From NCBI GenBank assembly GCA_027449865.1, contig DAIDKV010000235.1, positions 1 to 64,000 on the forward strand: 64,000 nucleotides of DNA, written 5' to 3'. The notes below the pieces were generated by a model that saw nothing but the letters and a program-made list of their open reading frames with translations, had not been told where the DNA came from and did no database searches. The translations under genes and the position numbers were made by a program. Of the stretch, positions 57,392 through 64,000 are shown piece by piece. This stretch comes from Planctomycetales bacterium. GTDB lineage: Bacteria; Planctomycetota; Planctomycetia; Isosphaerales; Isosphaeraceae. Numbering within the stretch: the stretch's first letter is position 1; each line of letters starts with the position of its first letter.

Positions 57392-57808
57392 ATGTCGGAT
57401 TTCGCCGATCGAATGAAGGCGTTCACCGATCACCTCCGTGATTCGATCGAGGCCCGCGGCGAGTCGCTCGCGGCGGTTCACGATGCGACCACGGGACTGC
57501 TCGACGACACTCGGTCCTTCCTGGGCCGGGTCGCCGACGAGCATCGGGAGCGTTCCGAGGAACTGCGGGCGACGATGGAGTCGCACAGGGAGGATCGTCG
57601 CCGTCGGGTCGCCGAGATGCGGCACGACCACCAGGAGGCCCTGCAAGCCATGCGGGGCGAGCTACAACAGACGCTTTCCGAGGCGCGACGGACGCGCCAG
57701 GACACGTGCGAGCGGATGTCGGAGACATTCCGCCAGGCACGCCACGAACTCGCCGCGGACCTGCGGGCCGCCGCGGGGGCCTGGCGGGCCTTCGCCGCAA
57801 GCCGATGA
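57392..57808 (+). CDS. gvpC: GvpC-like coiled-coil gas-vesicle protein
   Basis: A 138-aa, almost wholly helical protein rich in Arg, Glu and Ala. Segments such as DDTRSFLGRVADEHRERSEE and ESHREDRRRRVAEM recur with a spacing near 30 residues. They resemble the 33-residue repeats of cyanobacterial GvpC (pattern T-R-x-F-L then R-x-E/Q-A-E). GvpC wraps and strengthens the GvpA shell. Position directly after gvpA, as in cyanobacteria, supports the call. GGGAGG at 57379-57384 fits ATG 57392; ATG 57386 and 57377 are in frame. A generic coiled-coil protein remains possible. Confidence 0.6.
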   Translation: MSDFADRMKAFTDHLRDSIEARGESLAAVHDATTGLLDDTRSFLGRVADEHRERSEELRATMESHREDRRRRVAEMRHDHQEALQAMRGELQQTLSEARRTRQDTCERMSETFRQARHELAADLRAAAGAWRAFAASR

Positions 57809-57946
57809 GCCCGCAAGGGCCTCGGCCGCCGGGCTGATGACCGGCCCGGCGGCCATCCGCGATGCTGCCGATCCCTTCACGATGACGTCCAGGAATACCG
57901 CCCTCGCCCCACAACACGACGACCACGACAAGGAGGCCCAGAGGCC

Positions 57947-58936
57947 GTGAATACTCCACCTGAAGACCTGAATGTCCTGGCCCTCAAGCAGCGGCCCGAC
58001 TTCGTTCAGACCCCCTGCGTTCAGAGCCTCGCCGAGCGGGCCCTCTGTTACCTGACGGCCGGATACCCCGTCCACTTCTCCGGACCCGCAGGCACCGGCA
58101 AAACCACCCTCGCCATGCACGTCGCCGCCCAGCTCGGACGCCCCGTCGTCCTGATCCACGGCGACGATGAGTACGGCAGCTCCGACCTCGTCGGCGGGCA
58201 GCTCGGATACCGATCGACTCGCGTCGTGGATAACTTCATCCATTCAGTTATGAAAACCGAAGAGAATGTTTCGAAAACATGGGTCGATCACAGGCTCACC
58301 AACGCCTGTAAATACGGTTTCACCGTCATCTACGACGAGTTCAACCGCTCGCGGCCCGAGGCGAACAACGTCCTTCTGGGCGTGCTGGAGGAGCGGCTTC
58401 TGGAGATGCCCGTCGGCCGGGTCAACGAGGGCTTTCTTCAGGTCCATCCCGGTTTCCGCGCCATCTTCACCAGCAACCCCGAGGAGTATGCCGGTGTCCA
58501 CAAGACGCAGGACGCGCTTCTCGACCGGATGGTGACGATCACGGTCGGCCAGTATGACCGCGAGACCGAGGTCCGGATCACGGCCGCGAAGTCGGGGCTG
58601 GAGGTCGAGGACGCCGCTCGAATCGTCGATGTGGTTCGCGCCTTCCGGGACCTCGGCGTGCTCTCGCTCTCGCCGACGGTTCGCGCCTGCATCATGATCG
58701 CCAAGGTGGCCGCGCTCCGGGGGGCGTCGGTCGCTTCGGATGATCGCGTCTTCCTCGAAACCTGCCGCGATGTCCTCCGCCTCGACTCGGTGAAGATCAG
58801 CCGCGAGGGAGTTCCCGCGGGTGGCGCCTGGCTCGAAGAGATCGCGGCCCGCTTCTGCCCCACTTCAGCTCCCCGCGCCGGGATCCGAAGCCGTGTTGAC
58901 CTGCTCGGGACCGGGACGCATCACTCCGAGAACTGA
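57947..58936 (+). CDS. gvpN: Gas vesicle protein GvpN (AAA+ MoxR-like ATPase)
   Basis: A 329-aa ATPase with Walker A GPAGTGKTT (about residue 46), GDDEYGSSDLVGG, Walker B TVIYDEFNRSRPEANNVLL and the sensor IFTSNPEEYAGVH. This is the standard GvpN sequence. GvpN is needed for gas vesicle enlargement. It starts at GTG 57947 after AAGGAGG. The 138-bp region before it (57809-57946) shows no separate gene. Confidence 0.95.
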   Translation: MNTPPEDLNVLALKQRPDFVQTPCVQSLAERALCYLTAGYPVHFSGPAGTGKTTLAMHVAAQLGRPVVLIHGDDEYGSSDLVGGQLGYRSTRVVDNFIHSVMKTEENVSKTWVDHRLTNACKYGFTVIYDEFNRSRPEANNVLLGVLEERLLEMPVGRVNEGFLQVHPGFRAIFTSNPEEYAGVHKTQDALLDRMVTITVGQYDRETEVRITAAKSGLEVEDAARIVDVVRAFRDLGVLSLSPTVRACIMIAKVAALRGASVASDDRVFLETCRDVLRLDSVKISREGVPAGGAWLEEIAARFCPTSAPRAGIRSRVDLLGTGTHHSEN

Positions 58937-58985
58937 TCGCCGCCCGGCGTCGGGCCGGGCTCTTTTCGGGAAGCGAGGTACGACG

Positions 58986-59351
58986 ATGGGGCGGGATCGT
59001 AAAGGGGTCCAGGGCATTCGGACGATGGGAGCGCTGGTCGACTCCAGACGCACCCGGACGGCGGCCGGGGCCCTGCTCGAGCTCTCGGCGATGGCCAACG
59101 AGAAGCTGCTGCTGCACAAGGAACTCGACCGCTGGAAGTCCCGCCACGCGGAGATCCGCCGGCGGCTCTCCGAAATCGCCGCCAAGGAACAGCGGCTGAT
59201 GGCCCACGTGCAGGCCCAGCCAGGTGGAGCGGTCGCCGGGATTCCGGCCATCGAGGCTCCGGGAACAATCCTCACGGATGAAACCGCAATGGATGCACCG
59301 GTCGATCCTCCGGCGGGTCGGAGGATGAAGGTGAAAGAATTTTCCTATTGA
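58986..59351 (+). CDS. GvpV-like small gas-vesicle accessory protein
   Basis: A 121-aa protein. The N-terminal half has IRTMGALVD and LLELSAMANEKLLLHKELDR, followed by a coiled coil, a pattern like GvpV of cyanobacterial clusters (IRTM, then LEL-x-EK-x-L). The Pro/Ala-rich C-terminus ends in KVKEFSY. It lies between gvpN and gvpF2 in the same direction, with 13 bases to the next start. The family match is by eye and short, so the gene symbol is withheld. Confidence 0.5.
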   Translation: MGRDRKGVQGIRTMGALVDSRRTRTAAGALLELSAMANEKLLLHKELDRWKSRHAEIRRRLSEIAAKEQRLMAHVQAQPGGAVAGIPAIEAPGTILTDETAMDAPVDPPAGRRMKVKEFSY

Positions 59352-59364
59352 AAGGGAACCCGTC

Positions 59365-60150
59365 ATGATCTCCGTCGTGCATCCCGCCGAGACCGCCATC
59401 GCCGGTCCGCGCGGGCGATATCTTTATGCGATCGTCGATGGCCCCGAGACCGCCGGATCGATCGGGATTCCCGGCATCGACGGCGCCGAGGTTTACGCCC
59501 TCCGCGATGGCCAAATCGCCGCCGTCGTCAGCGACCTGCCCGACCGGAAGGTCCGTCCCGAGCGGCGAAAGCTCGCCGCGCACCACGAAGTGATGCGCCG
59601 GCTCATGTCAGAACGGACCGTCCTGCCGATGGCCTTCGGACTGATTGCCGACGGCCCCGAGTCGGTCCATCGCATCCTCCGGCTCAATCATGAGGCGTTT
59701 GCCGAACAGCTCGACCGGCTCCGCGACAAGGTCGAAATGGGCCTCCGCGTCACCTGGGACGTCCCCAATATCTTCGAGTACATCGTCGCCAGCCACTCCG
59801 AACTGGCCGCCTATCGCGACCAGATCTTCCGAGGCGGTCGCGAACCGTCGCACGAGGAGAAAATCGAGCTCGGCCGCAGCTTCGACCGCCTGATCAACGA
59901 TTCACGCGAGGCCGCAATCGCTCGCGTCCGCGCCGCGATCGAACCTCGATGCGAGGAAATCATCGTCAATCGACCCCGCGACGAACGCGACGTGATGAAC
60001 CTCGCCTGTCTCGTCGATCGATCGAGGATCAAGGACTTCGAGGCCGGCGTCGTTGAGGCCGCCCGTGGCTTCAACAACGATTTCTCCTTCGATTTCAACG
60101 GTCCCTGGCCGCCTCACAACTTCGTCGACATCGAGCTAAAACTCTCCTGA
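59365..60150 (+). CDS. gvpL: Gas vesicle protein GvpF/GvpL family (copy 2)
   Basis: A 261-aa family member: GRYLYAIVDGPE, HHEVMRRLMSERTVLPMAFG, a long central coiled coil and the C-terminal MNLACLVDRSRIKDFEAGV, closing with SFDFNGPWPPHNFVDI. This ending, with NGPWPP-type aromatic motif, is a hallmark of GvpF/L. AAAGGG precedes ATG 59365. It is followed 25 bases later by gvpG. GvpF and GvpL cannot be separated by eye; copy 1 lies at 56034. Confidence 0.92.
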   Translation: MISVVHPAETAIAGPRGRYLYAIVDGPETAGSIGIPGIDGAEVYALRDGQIAAVVSDLPDRKVRPERRKLAAHHEVMRRLMSERTVLPMAFGLIADGPESVHRILRLNHEAFAEQLDRLRDKVEMGLRVTWDVPNIFEYIVASHSELAAYRDQIFRGGREPSHEEKIELGRSFDRLINDSREAAIARVRAAIEPRCEEIIVNRPRDERDVMNLACLVDRSRIKDFEAGVVEAARGFNNDFSFDFNGPWPPHNFVDIELKLS

Positions 60151-60175
60151 CCCGGCCGAGACGGAGGACCCTCAC

Positions 60176-60511
60176 GTGTTCCTCGCCGACGACGTGATCC
60201 TGTTCCCGTTCCGGTCGATCCTCAAGGTCTTCCACGAGATCTACAAGGCCGCGATCGAGGATATCCGCGCCGAGGCCGACTCGATCCGACTCGAGCTGAG
60301 CCAGCTCTACCTGGCACTCGAGTCGGGGGCCGTCTCCGAGGATCTCTTCGACGCCCGCGAACGCGTCCTCCTCGATCGGCTCGATGCCATCGAAGAGCAG
60401 CGCGGGATGCTCGGCCAGGAAGACGAGGACGACGACGAAGCCGAGGACGACGACGAATTCGAAGACGATTTCGAGGAACAGGACGACGAGACCGAGCCCG
60501 AAGACGAATAG
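60176..60511 (+). CDS. gvpG: Gas vesicle protein GvpG
   Basis: A 111-aa protein. A helical GvpG core (FRSILKVFHEIYKAAIEDIR, ELSQLYLALESGAVSEDLFD) is followed by an extremely acidic tail of about 35 residues made almost only of Asp and Glu. The starting codon is GTG 60176 with GGAGG upstream. GvpG is an accessory assembly protein that acts with GvpF/L. The acidic tail is longer than I would expect for GvpG. Confidence 0.82.
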   Translation: MFLADDVILFPFRSILKVFHEIYKAAIEDIRAEADSIRLELSQLYLALESGAVSEDLFDARERVLLDRLDAIEEQRGMLGQEDEDDDEAEDDDEFEDDFEEQDDETEPEDE

Positions 60512-60547
60512 CCGAACATCGATCATCACGATCCGGAGATCCTGGCC

Positions 60548-60910
60548 ATGAATCCGATGCTGGACGAGGAACCACTCGCCGAGACGATGCTGAACGACGA
60601 CGACGAGGAGAGCGACGCCGAGATCAGCCGGCCGCCGATCGTCGTGCCGCCCCGCCCTGCCCCGGCGCCCGCCATGACCACGCCGCACGGTCGGACACGG
60701 GTACTGCCCAGGCTCCTGGCGATGGCCGACACCTATTATCAAGGCGGCTCGCTTCGCCAGGCGATCGAGCTGTATTTCGAGCTGGTCCACGACCACGCCG
60801 GCTCGCCCCAGGCCCGCCAGGCCGAGGAACGGCTGCTGGCGGTCGCCCGCACTTACGAGCAGGCCGGCGAGCTTCGACAGGCGAGAGGGATCTATGAACA
60901 ACTCCTTTGA
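60548..60910 (+). CDS. TPR-like protein within gas-vesicle cluster
   Basis: A 120-aa protein: acidic N-terminus, Pro-rich linker, then two tetratricopeptide-like helices pairs (LLAMADTYYQGGSLRQAIEL and LLAVARTYEQAGELRQARGI). TPR-like folds bind peptides or other subunits. GGAG lies before ATG 60548. It overlaps gvpJ by 17 bases, so it is embedded in the operon. It is not a Gvp family I recognise. Confidence 0.7.
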   Translation: MNPMLDEEPLAETMLNDDDEESDAEISRPPIVVPPRPAPAPAMTTPHGRTRVLPRLLAMADTYYQGGSLRQAIELYFELVHDHAGSPQARQAEERLLAVARTYEQAGELRQARGIYEQLL

Positions 60911-61145
60911 TTTCGAGAAGCCGGCCGAGATCGGGCCGGCTCCCGACCGGCGGGTCTCGCTCTGCGAGGCCCTCGACCGGATGCTCAACACGGGCGTGGT
61001 CGTCGCGGGCGAGGTCGTGATCTCGGTCGCGGATATCGACCTGGTCTATCTCAACGTCCAGCTCCTGCTGGCTTCCATCGAGACGGCCTGCGGCCTGCCC
61101 CGCTATCCTGCCGGCGAGCCCCAAAGGATTCCGAGCGCCCCATGA
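60894..61145 (+). CDS. gvpJ: GvpA-family minor protein (GvpJ/M/S type), copy 1
   Basis: An 83-aa GvpA-like protein with LCEALDRMLNTGVVVAGEVV followed by ISVADIDLVYLNVQLLLASI. The GvpA fold is kept but the N- and C-termini differ, as in GvpJ/GvpM/GvpS, minor tip or accessory shell components. GAGAGGG precedes ATG 60894. It ends with an ATGA overlap on gvpK. The letter is tentative. Confidence 0.85.
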   Translation: MNNSFDFEKPAEIGPAPDRRVSLCEALDRMLNTGVVVAGEVVISVADIDLVYLNVQLLLASIETACGLPRYPAGEPQRIPSAP

Positions 61146-61462
61146 ACCCGACACCTTCCCCCGCGACGACGACCCCAGGCGGCCTCCGTATTGCCTTCCA
61201 ACCGGACGACGTCCGGAGTGGCCTCGGTCGGCTCGTCCTCACGCTCGTCGAGCTGATTCGCGAGCTGCTCGAACGCCAGGCCATTCGTCGAATCGAGGCC
61301 GGATCGCTCACCGAGCCCGAAATCGAGCGAATCGGCACCACGTTCCTCAGGCTCTCGGAACAGATGGAAATCCTCAAGACCGCCTTCGGCCTTGAGGGCC
61401 AGGACCTTAACCTCGACCTCGGCCCACTCGGGCCCCTGCTCGATTCCTCCAATCGACGATGA
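61142..61462 (+). CDS. gvpK: Gas vesicle protein GvpK
   Basis: A 106-aa protein. The block LVLTLVELIRELLERQAIRR, then a Gly/Glu segment (EAGSLTEPEIERIG) and LSEQMEILKTAFGLEGQDLN, is characteristic of GvpK. Length fits. It starts with ATG 61142 overlapping the gvpJ stop. It is required for gas vesicle formation in other bacteria; its molecular role is uncertain. Confidence 0.93.
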   Translation: MNPTPSPATTTPGGLRIAFQPDDVRSGLGRLVLTLVELIRELLERQAIRRIEAGSLTEPEIERIGTTFLRLSEQMEILKTAFGLEGQDLNLDLGPLGPLLDSSNRR

Positions 61463-61497
61463 CGTTCCTGTAACCGCTCCCAAACCAGGACCCGAAC

Positions 61498-61851
61498 ATG
61501 AGTCCGACCGTAACCGCCAGGCCGACCGCCCTTGCCCGCGAGGAGGTCCGCTGCGCCTTCTGCCGGGGCCGGGGAACTGACCCGTTCCACCTGCTCTCCG
61601 ACCGCTCGACCTGCGGCGCCTGTGGCGGACGTGGCACGGTCAACGTCCCCACTCCGCATGTCCCCTGTGCCTATTGCGAGGGCTCGGGCAGCTTCAAGAC
61701 CTTCCGATGCCCGGTCTGCGAGGGAGCCGGCGTCGTCGAGGCTCCGGAAGGCCCGACACGCACCTGCCCCACCTGCGACGGCCTCGCCTTCGAACATTCC
61801 AGCGGGCTCGTCTGCCTCACCTGCCGAGGACGCGGCACACTCCCCGCCTGA
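61498..61851 (+). CDS. Zinc-finger protein with DnaJ-like CxxCxGxG repeats
   Basis: A 117-aa protein with several cysteine pairs arranged like the DnaJ central domain (CAFCRGRGT, CGACGGRGT, CAYCEGSGS, CPVCEGAGV, CPTCDG, CLTCRGRGT). That domain binds unfolded or exposed segments via two zinc sites. There is no J-domain, so it may deliver or hold GvpA-type clients. CAGGA precedes ATG 61498. It lies between gvpK and the second GvpA-family gene. It is not a standard Gvp family. Confidence 0.8.
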   Translation: MSPTVTARPTALAREEVRCAFCRGRGTDPFHLLSDRSTCGACGGRGTVNVPTPHVPCAYCEGSGSFKTFRCPVCEGAGVVEAPEGPTRTCPTCDGLAFEHSSGLVCLTCRGRGTLPA

Positions 61852-61882
61852 TCGAACCAAAATTTCAAAGGATGATGTCATC

Positions 61883-62203
61883 ATGTCGATTCAGATGCCA
61901 CAGGGCGCCAATCATTCGATCCACAGCGCGACGCTCGCCGATGTCCTTGAGCGCGTGCTGGACAAGGGACTGGTGATCGCCGGGGATATCAAGGTCAAGC
62001 TCGTCGATATCGAGCTGCTCACCATCCAGATCCGCCTGGTCGTCGCCTCGGTCGAGAAGGCGCGTGAGATGGGAATTGACTGGTGGTCGACCAATCCCGA
62101 TCTCGGCTCTCGCCTGAAGGCGCCCGACGCCCAGGCCGAACTGCTGGAACTTCGCGAGCGCCTCGCTCGGCTGGAGTCACAGGCGGCCGGGGCGTCGTGC
62201 TGA
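61883..62203 (+). CDS. GvpA-family minor protein (GvpJ/M/S type), copy 2
   Basis: A 106-aa GvpA-family protein: LADVLERVLDKGLVIAGDIK, then KVKLVDIELLTIQIRLVVAS, then a longer C-terminal helix (AELLELRERLARLESQAAG). The longer tail resembles GvpJ. AAAGGATG precedes ATG 61883. It closes the gas-vesicle cluster; the next gene is convergent, with 88 bp between. J, M and S cannot be distinguished here. Confidence 0.87.
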   Translation: MSIQMPQGANHSIHSATLADVLERVLDKGLVIAGDIKVKLVDIELLTIQIRLVVASVEKAREMGIDWWSTNPDLGSRLKAPDAQAELLELRERLARLESQAAGASC

Positions 62204-62291
62204 GGTTGGACGAGAACGATTTCCGACACCAGGCGATGGCTCGAACAGGCGACCGATTCCGCCCGGAATCGTCCCCGGGATTCCCCGGACC

Positions 62292-62912
62292 TCACTCGCC
62301 CGAAACGGTCAGATCGTCGAACGAAGTGCGGGCGTCGGCCTTCGACCAGAGTCCAATCCGCCCCGCTTCCAGGTACGTCGAGTCCTCGGCGACGAGGAGC
62401 TTCTTGCCGTCGAAATAGCCGAGGATCTCACGTCCGGTCATCGTGATCCGAAGGGTATGCCATCGGCCATCACCGGGAACATCCGCGTGATCGAGCTGGG
62501 TCCGATGACCGTTCTCCACCTTGTAAACCCGAAGGTTGTCTTCCAGCGGATTGTAGCGGGCGATGTAGTAATTCTCCGGGTCGCGAGCCCGCCAGACCAC
62601 GCCGCCGCCACGGTCGATCTCGCCCGAGACCGCCTTCAATCGCACGCCAATATCCAGATCCCGAAACTCCTCGCCCGAGAGGAGCGCCACGTTGAAACTC
62701 TTGCTGGAATTGCTAGCCTTTTGCGCCATGACATGATTGTCTCCATCGCGCTCGACCTCCCACCGGCCGACCGCGGCGGTGAACCCCCTCGCGATCCGGC
62801 CGGGCTCATCCGCCTCGAAATTCCAGACCCTCTTCTTCAGGTCACCCGCGCGAGCCCAACCCATCGCCAGCATCACCATCGCCAGGATCAATCCGTATCG
62901 ATCACGCCTCAC
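62292..62912 (-). CDS. Exported LamG/DUF1080-like beta-sandwich protein
   Basis: A 206-aa secreted protein. It has a signal peptide (YGLILAMVMLAMGWARAG), then a concanavalin-like beta-sandwich with WNFEADEPGRIARGF, GGGVVWRARDPENYYIARYN, HTLRITMTGREILGYFDGKK and GRIGLWSKADARTSFDDLTV. This arrangement resembles LamG-like/3-keto-disaccharide-hydrolase (DUF1080)-type domains that bind or act on glycans. GTG 62912 is used, with GGAGGG about 10 bases upstream. No catalytic residue can be assigned. Confidence 0.75.
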   Translation of the reverse strand: MRRDRYGLILAMVMLAMGWARAGDLKKRVWNFEADEPGRIARGFTAAVGRWEVERDGDNHVMAQKASNSSKSFNVALLSGEEFRDLDIGVRLKAVSGEIDRGGGVVWRARDPENYYIARYNPLEDNLRVYKVENGHRTQLDHADVPGDGRWHTLRITMTGREILGYFDGKKLLVAEDSTYLEAGRIGLWSKADARTSFDDLTVSGE

Positions 62913-62940
62913 GTCTCATTCCCTCCAAAAGTTCCACGAA

Positions 62941-63987
62941 TCAGCCGGCAAACTCCGACACGAGAAACGCCGCCGTGCGCTCCCAGGCTTTTGCGGCGGC
63001 CTCGAAGTCCACCTTCATCGCGTGAACCGTTCTCGGCGTCTCGATTCTCGTGGTCGCGTTCGTGGTCCGAAGCAGCGGTATCTGCGCGCTCGGCCCAGCG
63101 GCGAGCCTCGCCTCCATCTCGGGGCTAAGTAAATGATCGGCCAGCGCCCGCGCGGCATCGAGATGAGGCGCTCCTTTGATCACCGCGATCGTGTTCGGGA
63201 TGAAGAGCGTCCCCAGTTCATCCGGCTTGCGGTCGGGATACACAATGGCGACCGGGCTCCCGGCCTCAACCTCGCCGATCGCATCGTCGGTGTCGGTCAG
63301 CCCGAAGGCGATCTGCCCCGAACCGGCGGCCGTCGCCACCTGCTTGTTCCCGGAGAAGACCTGCACCTCGTTGGCCTTCAATTCCCGGTAAAATCGCTTC
63401 GCCTCGTCATCACCCCAGACCGTGAACAGGCAGGCGGCCTGCGTCGCCGTCGTGCCGAAAAGTGGCTTCGCAATCCCGATCTTTCCCTTCCATTTCGGGT
63501 CCAGAAGGTCGCGAATTCCCCGCGGTCGCTCGGCCTCGGAGATCAGCTTCGTGCTGACGATCAACACCCGCGCCCGACCCGCGAAGCCGTACCAGGTCCC
63601 GTCCTTCGCGCGAAACGTCTCGGGAACGTCGTCCACGTGCGACGGCCGGATCGGCTGCAATAATCCCCGCTCCTTCAACCGGATCGTATTCAAGATCTCG
63701 TTGTTCCAGAAAAGGTCGCATCGCGGACGCGAACTCTCGGCGATGATGTCGTTCGCCAGGCCCACGGTCTTCGTGCTCTCCACATCAAACTTGGGCAACA
63801 CCTCCACTCCCGTCCGTTTCGCATAGTCACGCAGAACCGGCTCGCCAAACTCTCGATCCTGCGCCGAGTAGACAACCACTCGCCCCCGGCCCTCGCCAGT
63901 ACCCCAACTCCGATCGCCCCCACAGCCCGCCATCGCCAGAATCACGGCCGCCCCGGCCAGTCGATCAATCAGCCCCTTCCTCATCAT
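62941..63987 (-). CDS. Solute-binding lipoprotein (iron(III)-type ABC transporter)
   Basis: A 348-aa extracellular solute-binding protein of family 1. It has a lipoprotein signal with lipobox LAMAGCGG (Cys about residue 22), then VVVYSAQDREFGEPVLRDY, CDLFWNNEILNTIRL, WYGFAGRARVLIVST and GLTDTDDA. Members such as FutA/FbpA carry Fe(III), but related proteins bind other ligands; the tyrosine ligands cannot be confirmed by eye. No permease gene is in the window, and the neighbour downstream is the LamG-like protein. The 5' end is close to the window edge but the gene appears complete. Confidence 0.85.
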   Translation of the reverse strand: MMRKGLIDRLAGAAVILAMAGCGGDRSWGTGEGRGRVVVYSAQDREFGEPVLRDYAKRTGVEVLPKFDVESTKTVGLANDIIAESSRPRCDLFWNNEILNTIRLKERGLLQPIRPSHVDDVPETFRAKDGTWYGFAGRARVLIVSTKLISEAERPRGIRDLLDPKWKGKIGIAKPLFGTTATQAACLFTVWGDDEAKRFYRELKANEVQVFSGNKQVATAAGSGQIAFGLTDTDDAIGEVEAGSPVAIVYPDRKPDELGTLFIPNTIAVIKGAPHLDAARALADHLLSPEMEARLAAGPSAQIPLLRTTNATTRIETPRTVHAMKVDFEAAAKAWERTAAFLVSEFAG

Positions 63988-64000
63988 TCCGCCTCCGCTT

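Overview
This window is high-GC bacterial DNA from a planctomycete, most likely of the Isosphaeraceae type. The support is indirect but consistent. There are surface proteins with an LE-x-R-x-LLS-like N-terminal motif, two PEP-CTERM proteins, a DUF1559-type fragment, a futalosine-pathway menaquinone gene (mqnD) and a gas-vesicle locus. Most genes are densely packed, often with 4-bp ATGA/GTGA start/stop overlaps. High GC produces many long antisense open frames, which were discarded.

0-9 kb: a sugar/inositol-type oxidoreductase; a divergent pair of paralogous secreted proteins (1744-3375 minus, 3651-4553 plus) that carry different surface-sorting signals; a tRNA-Gln; an M24 peptidase divergent from a tmk-holB-GGCT operon.

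9-16 kb: a type II secretion/type IV pilus set. It comprises a secretin with an unusual C-terminal tandem LysM, a prepilin-peptidase-like protein reduced to its methylase half, a DUF5658 protein, a GspE/PilB ATPase and a CheX/CheC-like protein. 16.4-17.4 kb holds three tRNA genes (Met, Val, Ser) with recognisable promoters or terminators.

17.6-31.4 kb: a lipopeptide-type biosynthetic locus. A one-module highly reducing PKS (KS-AT-DH-ER-KR-ACP) and a one-module NRPS (C-A-PCP-TE) are translationally coupled on the minus strand. Divergent from them is a permease/ATPase/membrane-fusion operon resembling the DevBCA exporter, which in cyanobacteria exports PKS-made heterocyst glycolipid. Synthesis and export appear to share one intergenic region.

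31-43 kb: an HpcH/HpaI aldolase, a HAF-repeat PEP-CTERM protein, a GT4 glycosyltransferase, a coupled M28 peptidase plus two polytopic GT39-like glycosyltransferases, a nitrilase, a planctomycete surface-type protein whose Shine-Dalgarno lies in a predicted stem, and mqnD.

43-52 kb: central metabolism. Aconitase is followed by the complete pyruvate dehydrogenase complex (E1 alpha, E1 beta, E2, E3), with a palindromic repeat between E2 and E3. A frameshifted DUF1559-like remnant follows.

52-62 kb: a gas-vesicle cluster. It has an Hsp20 (GvpH-like), a CDC48-type double AAA ATPase, a GvpF, a terminator, then GvpA, a GvpC-like coiled-coil protein, GvpN, a GvpV-like protein, GvpF/L, GvpG, a TPR-like protein, GvpJ, GvpK, a CxxCxGxG zinc-finger protein and a second GvpJ/A-type protein. 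The window ends with a secreted LamG-like protein and an iron-type solute-binding lipoprotein.

All functional statements come from reading motifs by eye; no database search was run.
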